Positions 11,324 through 18,734 of a stretch of 20,887 nt of DNA are shown piece after piece. The number at the start of each line of letters is the position of its first letter. Position 1 is the first letter of the stretch. The DNA is from Saccoglossus kowalevskii. Its lineage: Eukaryota > Hemichordata > Enteropneusta > Harrimaniidae. Under the pieces are notes generated by a model. It worked only from the letters and a program-made list of their open reading frames with translations. It was not told the DNA's origin and did not search any database. Position numbers and translations under genes: made by a program. The DNA lies in NCBI RefSeq assembly GCF_000003605.2, contig NW_003127478.1, positions 555-21,441 on the forward strand. Direction: 5' to 3'.

Positions 11324-11413
11324 AACTCTGTTAGCCTGACGAGGTAGCGTGCGTTGCGCCCTCCGCGGTGTTAGTGAGGACTACTCGCGCCTACATGTCA
11401 GGCTAAAACTCTG
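11324..11413. mobile_element. 76-bp miniature fold-back insertion with 7-bp target duplication
   Basis: TTAGCCTGAC (11331-11340) and its exact reverse complement GTCAGGCTAA (11397-11406) bound a GC-rich 56-bp interior. Weaker pairing continues inward (GTAG-CG on both arms). Immediately outside both ends is the direct repeat AACTCTG (11324-11330 and 11407-11413), as expected of a target-site duplication. A 7-8-bp duplication is typical of hAT- or Mutator-like insertions, but the terminal sequence does not identify the family. It is unrelated to the TTAA-FB elements and was seen only once here. Confidence 0.7.
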
Positions 11414-12130
11414 TCACTGGCGATGGAACGTAGATGATTGGGTGGGGGGGGGGCAATGCAATTATAATTTCTGAGCAATCAAATAGTAGTCTGTTATTGA
11501 ATGGCGTAGTTCACGATCGATAAAAAAAAATGACTACGAATATAAAAGATAATTTGATTTCACATCAGGTGTATGATGAGATGTACAACTGTTACTAGAA
11601 ATACATGTTCTATACGTGAAAACTAGACAATTTTAGTAGAAACCGATTTAAAATAATTGAGAAAATTTGTAAAATGGCTTGATAATACTGAATGTTCTTA
11701 TAACTGTTTATTTTTGGACAGTAATTACTATTTTGTTGCGAGGACCAAACTGTATTTTGTAAAAATAAAATATTTTGCAAAAATTGCAATTCGGGGAACA
11801 AAACCCCCCCAAAAATCACAACAAAACTATCTATCACGATATATCACATTCCACCACGCAATATTATACTGATATATGAGGTCTGGACAAATTGTATTCT
11901 CGAACTATTTGAGAGCAGGCTGTCATAATCAGAACATTATTCGATATATAAGGATTTACTTTCAAAGTACGCCCTCAAACAGTGTAATGGAGACACATTA
12001 TTACACGGTGGTGGCAGTATTCACAGTGAAAGATAGGTATACCAACATTCGATCATCTTTCAACAGTACGGGAACTTAGAGAATCCGTCATTAAATGAAC
12101 CTCGGTCACTGAATTTGGACCCCCTTTTAA
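11414..12130. other. Intergenic stretch before the LINE fragment
   Basis: AT-rich sequence with a 10-G tract at 11444-11453 and a C tract near 11803. Opposed frames of about 70 codons at 11610-11872 overlap on both strands and have no family signature. Confidence 0.5.
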
Positions 12131-13104
12131 GTCGGTGGTACATTCACCCAAAGCACATTCACCCTCTCCATTCAGTCGGCGGCACAACTCGGTTATGACA
12201 ACACGCTAAACTTACCCCTCCAACTATCTTTATTTGACAAACTGATAAGACCCATTATTGTATATGGTAGTGATGTTTGGGGTGATGAAAGCACAACTAA
12301 GTCTGCAATTGAGGATGTAAATCTTTCATTTTGTCGGTTCATTCTTGGTCTCTCCAAATTCACACCAAAAATGGCTGTTTATGGTGAGCTAGGAAGGTAC
12401 CCCATTGACTGTTTTACCAAGAAACAACAGCTTTAGTATTTCAACCGGGTAACAAACTCTGATAACACATTATTAAGAGAAGCCTACTTAGTAAATAAGA
12501 ATGTAAAAAGTAAATGTTTTACAAGTGTAGAAACCCTCATGCAAGATATTGATGTTGTCACCATTGTAAACTCAAGTGAAATAATAAATAAGAAAAATTT
12601 AGACTTTATTCATAAAAAAATAAACAAATCATTTGAGAACTAAATCAATGGATTTTAGACATGAATAATGATAATAGAAAACAAACCTTGGCTAAAACAA
12701 ACTAAGAACATACAGACTTTTTAAACAAGATTTAAAAATGTAAAATTACCTAATTAATATGCAGAACTATGGTCTTAGAAGGTTAATTGCAAAATTCAGG
12801 ACAAGCAACCACGACCTTAAAATTGAGAAAGGCAGACATAATAATGTGCCACTGGATAAAAGAACATGTGATATGTGCAGCCAAAATATAGTTGAGGATG
12901 AGCAACATTTTGTAATGAAATGTCCAGCTTACAGTCACCATAGGGACACATTATTCCTGACTGCACAAAATAAAGTTCCAAATTTTGATAAAGAAAATAG
13001 TCAGAATAAATTCATTTAGATTATGGGAAACTCTAGCACCAGCCTTTGCTGTCTTCTTAAAAAACAGCTATGGAACAAAACAGCAACAACTATCAGTGTA
13101 TTAG
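12131..13104 (+). pseudogene. LINE ORF2 C-terminal remnant: post-RT region and CCHC zinc motif
   Basis: In frame from about 12182 the translation holds FDKLIRPII then VYGSDVWG, FCRFILGLSK and VYGELGRYP. This is the conserved post-reverse-transcriptase region of non-LTR retrotransposon polyproteins. A TAG at 12434-12436 and a TAA at 12641-12643 interrupt it. Around 12645-12725 the match changes frame at least once (a KLRTYRLFK-type motif spans the shift). The next frame, 12759-13019, gives LRRLIAKFRTSNHDLKIEKG, then CDMC, an EDEQHF segment and KCPAY, forming C-x2-C-x9-H-x4-C. Another frameshift lies near 13010. The last conserved part (LAPAFAVFLKNSY) ends at TAG 13102-13104. Reverse transcriptase and endonuclease domains are absent, so the copy cannot code for a working protein. 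Clade assignment is uncertain. Confidence 0.85.
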
Positions 13105-13265
13105 GTTACATTTTGTGTTCATTCTATATTCTGTATTCACCATTGGCTGCAAATTGTCTTTACTGTTTATTTGTTTTATATTTTTAGACAATTTTTTTTT
13201 CCTTTTTAGATTATAGTTTTTTAAATTATTTCTGTTAAACCCTTTTTAATAAAACTATCTATCAA
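12131..13265 (+). mobile_element. Decayed 3' fragment of a non-LTR retrotransposon (LINE), likely CR1/L2/Jockey-type
   Basis: A 5'-truncated LINE copy. It consists of the C-terminal part of ORF2 (12131-13104, listed as a pseudogene) followed by a T-rich 3' untranslated region. An AATAAA signal (about 13248) and a short CTATCTATC tail come just before the flank. Non-LTR elements are copied from their 3' end, so 5' truncation is the usual state. The left boundary is uncertain: coding similarity is convincing from about 12185, and the frame is open from 12131. The short simple-repeat tail instead of a long poly(A) favours a CR1/L2-like clade, but that is inference. Confidence 0.82.
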
Positions 13266-13268
13266 CCA

Positions 13269-13290
13269 GGATATGAACCGGATATGAACC
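13269..13290. repeat. Perfect 11-bp tandem duplication at repeat junction
   Basis: GGATATGAACC occurs twice head to tail, directly before GGGGGGTAC. It marks the left edge of the next repeat block, immediately after the LINE tail. Confidence 0.8.
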
Positions 13291-13715
13291 GGGGGGTACT
13301 TGCAAAAAATACTGGAAGGGGTGTGTAGCTGGTTGTTTGAAACCCCTACCCCCTAACCCTTATCAGACAAATTGCCTACCCCTTTTTCAGACAAACTATG
13401 TATACATGGCACCCCTTTCCAGAGAGTAAGCATAAATGCCGGGCATAAATGGTACCAAGGGAAAGGCAGGTCACGGTAGACTTTGATGAAGTTACAGAAA
13501 GAAAAAATCAGCTTCATTCTCCTGATTGTTGGATCACTCAAGCTCTAGAGACAGTCTTTGGAAAATGTGGACCCCTATTTAGACAGAAATAATGTAAAAG
13601 GATACCTTTTTTCAGACAGACAGGGTAAAAAAACATACCCCTTTTCAGATAGAAGTGGTGAATTTGGGACCCCTTTGGCGGCACATATACATATAGCAGG
13701 GGGAATACGAACTCT
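13291..13715. repeat. Degenerate repeat with a CCCCTTTTTCAGACA motif at about 32-33-bp spacing
   Basis: Variants of ACCCCTTTTTCAGACAGA recur, with the CAG/AGAC core near 13364, 13388, 13420, 13580, 13613, 13646 and a last degenerate copy near 13679. Most intervals are 32-33 bp, and the 160-bp gap equals five such units. The start is GGGGGGTACTTGC and the end is near GCAGGGGGAATACG. The middle (about 13425-13565) shows the motif poorly and includes a short GCATAAATG duplication. I read it as an old minisatellite or a transposon-borne array. Frames on both strands here (including 13538-13776) follow from the repeat and are not genes. Confidence 0.6.
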
Positions 13716-15293
13716 TGATCACCGTCAGACACAACAACCAATTCGTTATCAAACGATTAATGATTACTTCCTGTAATTATTGTATTTTAGATGTAAACCA
13801 CTAGTTTTAGTAAAGAAGGTGAACAAAATATTTACACCATGTCTAATATACAGTACGGGTCGATACTCGACACATAAAAGAAGCCTATACTCTGATATTT
13901 AGAAAGAGGTTTGGCAAGGGGTATTTTCGTAAGCTGTAATCAATTATTTTTATTTTCGTAATAATGTAATTTAAATAAATAAAAACGTAAGTTCGTAGAC
14001 ATGGGCAAGGTGTAAAATGTAATCAGCTAGTTTATTCGTCCGCAATTTGTACAAAGATATTAGTTTTTAGAAGCGTGAATCATTTTGATTCTTAAACTCA
14101 AATTATCAAAAATATTATAAAAACGTAAAATGAATTAGGAATTTGCTTTATCTGTATAGTGTAAAAACTTATTTTTTATTGTAAATAGAACTTTCATTTT
14201 ATTTCCTGTAAAAACGTAAAATACCGTTTTTATTTCCTGTAACCCGTGCCAGCTATTCCCCCTTGCCCCCTCGCCCCTCCCCAGTATATAGAGCAGGATA
14301 CTTAGTAATGGGCACGTAGAGCAAGTTACCGTCACCGTTGGTGGCGCTGTACAATTTCAAACATGTCGGCGGCTCACACAGATATCTACTACATGTAGTA
14401 TAAAAAGGAAAATGATTTGTTAAATTTCAGTGTGATAGGAGGCGTGTAAGTCTAACTACCACAGTAGACAGACTGCAAATCGAGACGGAAAATATGTGGT
14501 TGCGGTGTTTTATAGTCATTGCTTTCGAATAATATTTGAGCGTTCAAATAATAATCATGAAATATGCTACGTCGTAACCTCATTAAGGTTATTAGCATAT
14601 TTGATCTGCACTGATCAGATCTGCACTGACCTTATCATATATCTGTCACCGTAACGTCACAAGTTACAGCGTGCCGTGATTTTGCGGTATTTTACGGGGT
14701 ATTTTCATCCTACCATATGAGGAAATGCGAATTCCAAATATGGAATGATTACGCGCGTACGCGTCCTCTAATAATGAAAACAAACATAGCAGCCACCAGT
14801 TCGTTGATTCTGTTCTAAACATTTTGGATTTCGGCATTCCCATGATGTATCCTTAGAATGAAAAGATGTATAATAATAAGGTTATTACGAGAATAGCTCA
14901 AAGTATGCCCTCAGACAGTACACCTTTATATTTACGAGTCGCAATCCGTGGCCATGTTTAGGTCGACCATCCACATTTATTCAAATTCAAATATTAAACA
15001 ATGATTGACTCAAGAGCTACATATTGTTTACGTCCATAATGCGCGCGCATTTCTTCACGTAGCATAGCAACTGCGCCGCCAGCATATTCAAAATTTTCGC
15101 TTGCTGATTGGATAATGAACTACTAGTATCTCTGTCATTAACTGTGTGCTTAATAGGTGATCTCACTACCAAAGTCTGGCAATTCAATATTGTCTAATAT
15201 GTTGTAGTTCTTACTATCAGAAATATATATTATACACTTTTCAGTTTCAAGTATGTAATATCCATTACTTTATTCCACCGACAGTTTTACTTA
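13716..15293. other. Intergenic stretch with short repeats, no gene seen
   Basis: AT-rich sequence. The words AAAAACGTAA (near 13979, 14119 and 14211) and TATTTCCTGTAA (near 14200 and 14231) recur locally. ATCTGCACTGA is duplicated 15 bp apart (14604 and 14619). A palindrome next to a TATA-like box is listed separately (14387-14408). The minus-strand frame at 14135-14335 has no recognisable domain. Confidence 0.5.
14387..14408 (+). promoter_or_regulatory. 14-bp palindrome overlapping a TATA-like box
   Basis: TACTACATGTAGTA (14387-14400) is a perfect palindrome and overlaps TATAAAAAGG (14399-14408), a strong match to a TATA box. No coding frame or obvious initiator follows, so promoter activity is speculative. 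Confidence 0.25.
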
Positions 15294-15426
15294 TTAAAGG
15301 GCGCTGGTCGTCGCACCAAGTCCTGTTCGAAAAGGGGCTCATAGCGACATGTACAACGCTTGTGAAATACGTTGTTTATTCACATGAAATTCGAACACGC
15401 GCTGCGCGACGACCACCGGCCTTTAA
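15294..15426 (+). mobile_element. TTAA-FB fold-back MITE, copy C (subfamily 2), full length
   Basis: A 133-bp element with TTAA at both edges (15294-15297 and 15423-15426). The left end is AAGGGCGCTGGTCGTCGCAC. The right end, reverse-complemented, is AAAGGCCGGTGGTCGTCGCG. The core carries TCCTGTTCGAA, GGCTCATAGCGACATG, TTGTTTATTCACATGAAA and TTCGAACACGCG in the same order as copy B reversed. It has no coding capacity. It lies 74 bp before copy D, and the gap holds a probable third end, so this is a local cluster of one family. Confidence 0.88.
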
Positions 15427-15456
15427 ACATATATGTTCTTATGTCTTCTTCCTTAA

Positions 15457-15482
15457 CACCACGACCACCCCCTACTCTTAAA
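15457..15482. mobile_element. Possible solo terminus of a TTAA-FB element
   Basis: Reverse-complemented, this reads TTAAGAGTAGGGGGTGGTCG then TGG, similar to the family end TTAAAGGGCGGTGGTCGTCG. No matching second end or core is visible between copies C and D, so it would be a truncated or scrambled copy. The shared GGTGGTCGT core and the adjoining TTAA are the only evidence. Confidence 0.4.
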
Positions 15483-15500
15483 AGCAATCTTCGCCAGATA

Positions 15501-15778
15501 TTAAAGGGTGGTAGTCGTCACGCGACGCATGCGCGAGATATGGGTCTCATATAAACAAAGATGGCAACTTTGGCTGTTGCGCAGATCAACGAGTACGAAC
15601 TGAGACGTTACCAAGCTTTAATTGGGTATTTTTATGTGATTGGAAGGTGTCGAAGGAGTCACCGGCGGTAATTCGTGCAAGTCGCGCCCAGGTCAAAGAT
15701 CATATTGGATTGTAGGAAAATCAATGTTTATCAACACAAATGTCGCACATACGCGGCGCGACGACTACCGCTCCTTAA
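15501..15778 (+). mobile_element. TTAA-FB element copy D, 278 bp, possible internal-deletion derivative of the autonomous parent
   Basis: TTAA bounds both sides (15501-15504 and 15775-15778). The left end is AGGGTGGTAGTCGTCACGCG. The right end, reverse-complemented, is AGGAGCGGTAGTCGTCGCGC, a good terminal inverted repeat with GGTAGTCGTC identical. It is twice the length of the other copies. After the shared GAGATATGGGTCTCAT word its interior differs from them and holds an ATG-started frame (listed separately). A MITE arises by internal deletion of a longer element, and this copy may retain the first part of the transposase gene plus some 3' sequence. Confidence 0.8.
15561..15671 (+). pseudogene. 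36-codon N-terminal transposase-like fragment inside copy D
   Basis: The ATG lies about 60 bp inside the left end of copy D, where a DNA transposon would start its transposase. It follows ATAAACAAAG and opens ATG GCA, giving MATLAVAQI. The frame continues with a Tyr/Leu-rich segment (EYELRRYQALIGYFYV) and ends in a basic cluster, GRCRRSHRR, before TAA at 15669-15671. PIF/Harbinger transposases often start with a hydrophobic/Leu-rich stretch running into a run of arginines, and this order resembles that. The match is short and recalled, not searched. No DDE motif or Myb-like domain is present. It may be a remnant, or simply a chance frame in a conserved position. Confidence 0.4.
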
Positions 15779-17908
15779 ACAATCCATGTTTACTTCAGTG
15801 AACTGATTTTACCAATTTTTATTTCTGATCTCCAGAATGTTGAATACACTTTCATGTGTTTAAAGGAAAGTGGGTCAAATGACACATGTTCCTAGTAACG
15901 TGGTGATTGATGATACTATGATTGAGGCATGTCACCTGTTACACAATAATCTTGTGTTATGCCGACCTCAGCCCCCCCCCCCCCCCGACGCCGGTGAATT
16001 AAAAGACAACTGATTTCTTATTAGGAACCACTTATTTTTCATCATGTTTTTTAAGACAGAAAAGAAAAAAACAACAATAAAGTTTGCAATCATTTTGTTG
16101 GATCCGTTCGTTGTGGGTCATGTTTTGTTTTTTGGATTGACAGCTGCTTGTTGCCGCCGTTGAAATCACATTGACTGATTATATTAGCTCCAGCATATAT
16201 ATTGATTGTCACCCTGGGGAGAACATTCATCCTCCATGGCACATACGAATGTTGTTATGAATAAAAACACTGACTACCAAACTATTCTAAAACTATGTAA
16301 AATATAAGTATAGTGTACACATACCAATACTCAAAAACGGATAAATTGGACTTAGGGGTCGATCATTTCGAATCAGGGGGGTGGGTGGTTGGAAGATTTG
16401 TCGAATAACAACATCGCAAGCAAGGAACAGAAGTAAAAAATGCATGCAACGTGCTGCAAATAAAATAACATTTGCACATTCAGGAAAATAAAAAAGTGTG
16501 CAGATAAGTCACCACACACAAAAATGCATTGAATATTTGATCTCTTGGTACGTATCAAGAAACAATCGGACGGAAAACACCCTCCTATTTATAAATCACT
16601 CAACTAAGTTATACACATTATATGCACAAACATCGTAATTTACTGTAATATATAACGTTATGAATACTATCCGATATACATGTAATATAAGACTGGTTTT
16701 CCGTAAGAATAATTACTAGTGTAGCAGCTGTGCTGGGGCTCTATGACCCCGTCACCCCATGGCAGCCGACGGACGGGTAATAGATCTGCAAAGAATGAAG
16801 TCATCAAAACGTCATGAAAAAATAGTTTAAAGTACTATCTACTAAGGGGTTAGAGGTTTGAAATCGGGAGAGGGATTTAGTTCTCTGTAAATGTTTTATT
16901 CACGTATACAAGGATATGTTTTACTTACGTTTCCCTAATTCATCGCAATTATACAGACATTTTTTCCACTTTAGCACGACATTTTTTTTGTTAAAAATTC
17001 TCCAGCCCACCCTTAGTTTTCGAGTGGACGTCTTTTAAAGCGGCTGTTGAATGTCAGGATTGAAGAAATTTATTTGCATTTATGTAACACAGTGACCATT
17101 TAATGAGTTGTTTGTTTCATAACGTGAAGCAAGTACCACCGACGGGAGATTGACTACCACAATATTTGTCACAATTGTTCTCGTGTTTCATTTTATCATT
17201 CACCTACCTCCATGAGCCAACATACTATTTATATATTCGGTATTTGTAAGATTGAACCCAGCATAATCATTCACTTTTTATTAATACTTTATTAACGCAA
17301 CCTCAAGAGAGGAGAAATAGTCACAAATCAGAAAAATAGAAACAGTGAGAAAATTAAAATAAAGCGGATTGGAAAAAAATACAAGATCGCTGGGAGAGAT
17401 CTTTTTTCCCGCACATTTGCTGACATACTGTGCTACATGAGTAATTAAATTTCCATTAAGAAAATGCTGAATTGTTGGTGCGCCTGTCAAATGCATATGT
17501 GCCCTGTTTATGGCGACAAAACAAGTAGGACTTCCCACATGTTAGTATATATACTACAAATCTTATTAATCGAGTGAGATGCGTTGAAAACGGTAAAAAC
17601 CGTAAAAGGCGACCAGATTCAATTGTAAGATTATATGGTCACTTTGGTCACCCGTGTTAGAGTTCTGGCAGCGTCGCATACAGAGTCTGAAAACTGAGGA
17701 TTGTTGTACATACGATTGTGGAGCGATAAATGCTGGAGACTGCCCGGGTTGAAAGACTGACAGCTACTCACAGGTCAAAACAACAAGAAAGTGTTTTATC
17801 GGTGTTATTCTTAGATCCTGTTATTTTTAGAAATTCCACCTGGACTAAACACATCAAATGCACAGAGACGTTCAAACATAACCAGAGGACAGAGTTTCTC
17901 CCTGGTGT
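15779..17908. other. Intergenic stretch, nothing recognised as a gene
   Basis: AT-rich DNA with a 15-C tract at 15972-15986 and a G-rich patch at about 16373-16390. The minus-strand frame at 17281-17538 (about 85 codons, no ATG at its start, stop two codons upstream) reads plausibly but matches no family I know. ACGGTAAAAACCGT near 17588 is a short palindrome. Confidence 0.5.
15972..15986. repeat. 15-nt poly(C) tract
   Basis: An uninterrupted run of 15 C. Tracts of about 10 G or C also occur at 11444-11453, 18388-18397 and 18718-18727. Such runs are prone to length variation and sequencing error. Confidence 0.85.
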
Positions 17909-18019
17909 TTAAAGGGCAGTGGTCGCACCACGTCCTGTTCGATATGGGACTCATTGCGACGTAAACCACGCGTGTAAAATACACTGTTTGTTTACATAAA
18001 ACCCGAACCCGCGCTGTGG
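17909..18019 (+). mobile_element. TTAA-FB fold-back MITE, copy E (subfamily 2), right end truncated
   Basis: It starts TTAAAGGGCAGTGGTCGCAC and continues with CGTCCTGTTCGATATGGGAC, TCATTGCGACGTAAACCACG, CGTGTAAAATACACTGTTTG and GAACCCGCGCTGTG, collinear with copies B (reversed) and C. At about 18018 the expected closing GCGACGACCACC...TTAA is replaced by unrelated sequence (GTTTTCGAGTCATC), so the right inverted repeat is missing. The left end also lacks the inner GTC of GGTCGTCGC. Confidence 0.82.
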
Positions 18020-18600
18020 TTTTCGAGTCATCTCAAAGTCAACATTTTATCAAAAAAGTAAATTTCCATTTAAAAATCAGTGAAAAGAGGATGATTTTGA
18101 TTTTGAAGAACATTCATAGTATGTTCTAGTTATAAAAACCAAGTAGCCCCACTCCCACCAAGTACTAACTCTCGGGCGATAGGCGTTATTATACTCGCTT
18201 GTTTTCCGTATTTCCGATGTTCTAACTAGAAAATTCACGCAAGTATAATTTTCGCCCAGTAACAAAAAAATAAGGTTCTCACAATCTATCTTGCCTTCAC
18301 ACTAATGTTTTTGTTCTTGTTTACTCTCGAGGCACGTAAATATGGTGGATAGTGTGTACAATGGGACTGAGTTGTAGCCAGGCCGCAGGGGGGGGGGACT
18401 GAGCAAACACATTTCTGTTTTATGTGTATATTTAATTATGTTTTCAATGCAACAGAACATCAATAGTGTACAACTCATAGTCACATATTTAAAATAGATC
18501 GAATGTGATTACAATTGACTAAAGCAGTCGAATAACATTTAGGACCCTACTAGTAATTCACTTATAAACTGGTTTGCAAATGGTCGCCGAGTGATAGCGT
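18020..18600. other. Intergenic stretch between copies E and F
   Basis: AT-rich sequence with a 10-G tract at 18388-18397. The two minus-strand frames of about 60 codons (18077-18265 and 18302-18484) show no domain. Confidence 0.5.
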
Positions 18601-18734
18601 TTAAAACGGGGGAGTCATGCGCATGCGTCAGGTAGCCATAGCGTGCCATTGTTTACAAACAAGCGTCTACCCATGAGCCTTTGCGTTTTTAGCGTGTGTT
18701 GTTATCGTCGCTTGGGACCCCCCCCCCGCTTTAA
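18601..18734 (-). mobile_element. TTAA-FB fold-back MITE, copy F (subfamily 1), full length
   Basis: A 134-bp element with TTAA at both edges (18601-18604 and 18731-18734), in reverse orientation to copy A. Reverse-complemented, it shares CGACGAT-ACAACACACGC, TAAAAACGCA-AGGCTCATG, GGTAGACGCTTGTTTGTAAA and GCACGCTATGG with A. About 87 of 93 core positions are identical. The terminal repeats differ from A: the right end holds a 10-C tract (18718-18727), and the left end has lost the CAGGTGACGAC part. TGCGCATGCGTC at 18618-18629 is the shared NRF1-like word. Confidence 0.87.

Noticed and set aside
13538-13776. Overlapping frames on both strands
   Set aside because: They fall in the degenerate 33-bp-spaced repeat, and repeated pyrimidine words produce them on both strands.
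11961-14919. CAAAGTA(C/T)GCCCTCA(A/G)ACAGT near 11964 and again near 14899
   Set aside because: 18 of 20 bases match, but flanks do not align. Roughly one such pair is expected by chance in a window this size.
16340-16600. Possible short interspersed repeat with a G-rich left end
   Set aside because: The two sides do not form inverted or direct repeats, and there is no internal promoter or tail. It cannot be called from one copy.
17281-17538. Minus-strand frame of about 85 codons with a balanced residue mix
   Set aside because: It lacks an ATG at its start, is closed by a stop two codons upstream, and resembles no family I know. It could only be an isolated exon, and I see no convincing splice sites.
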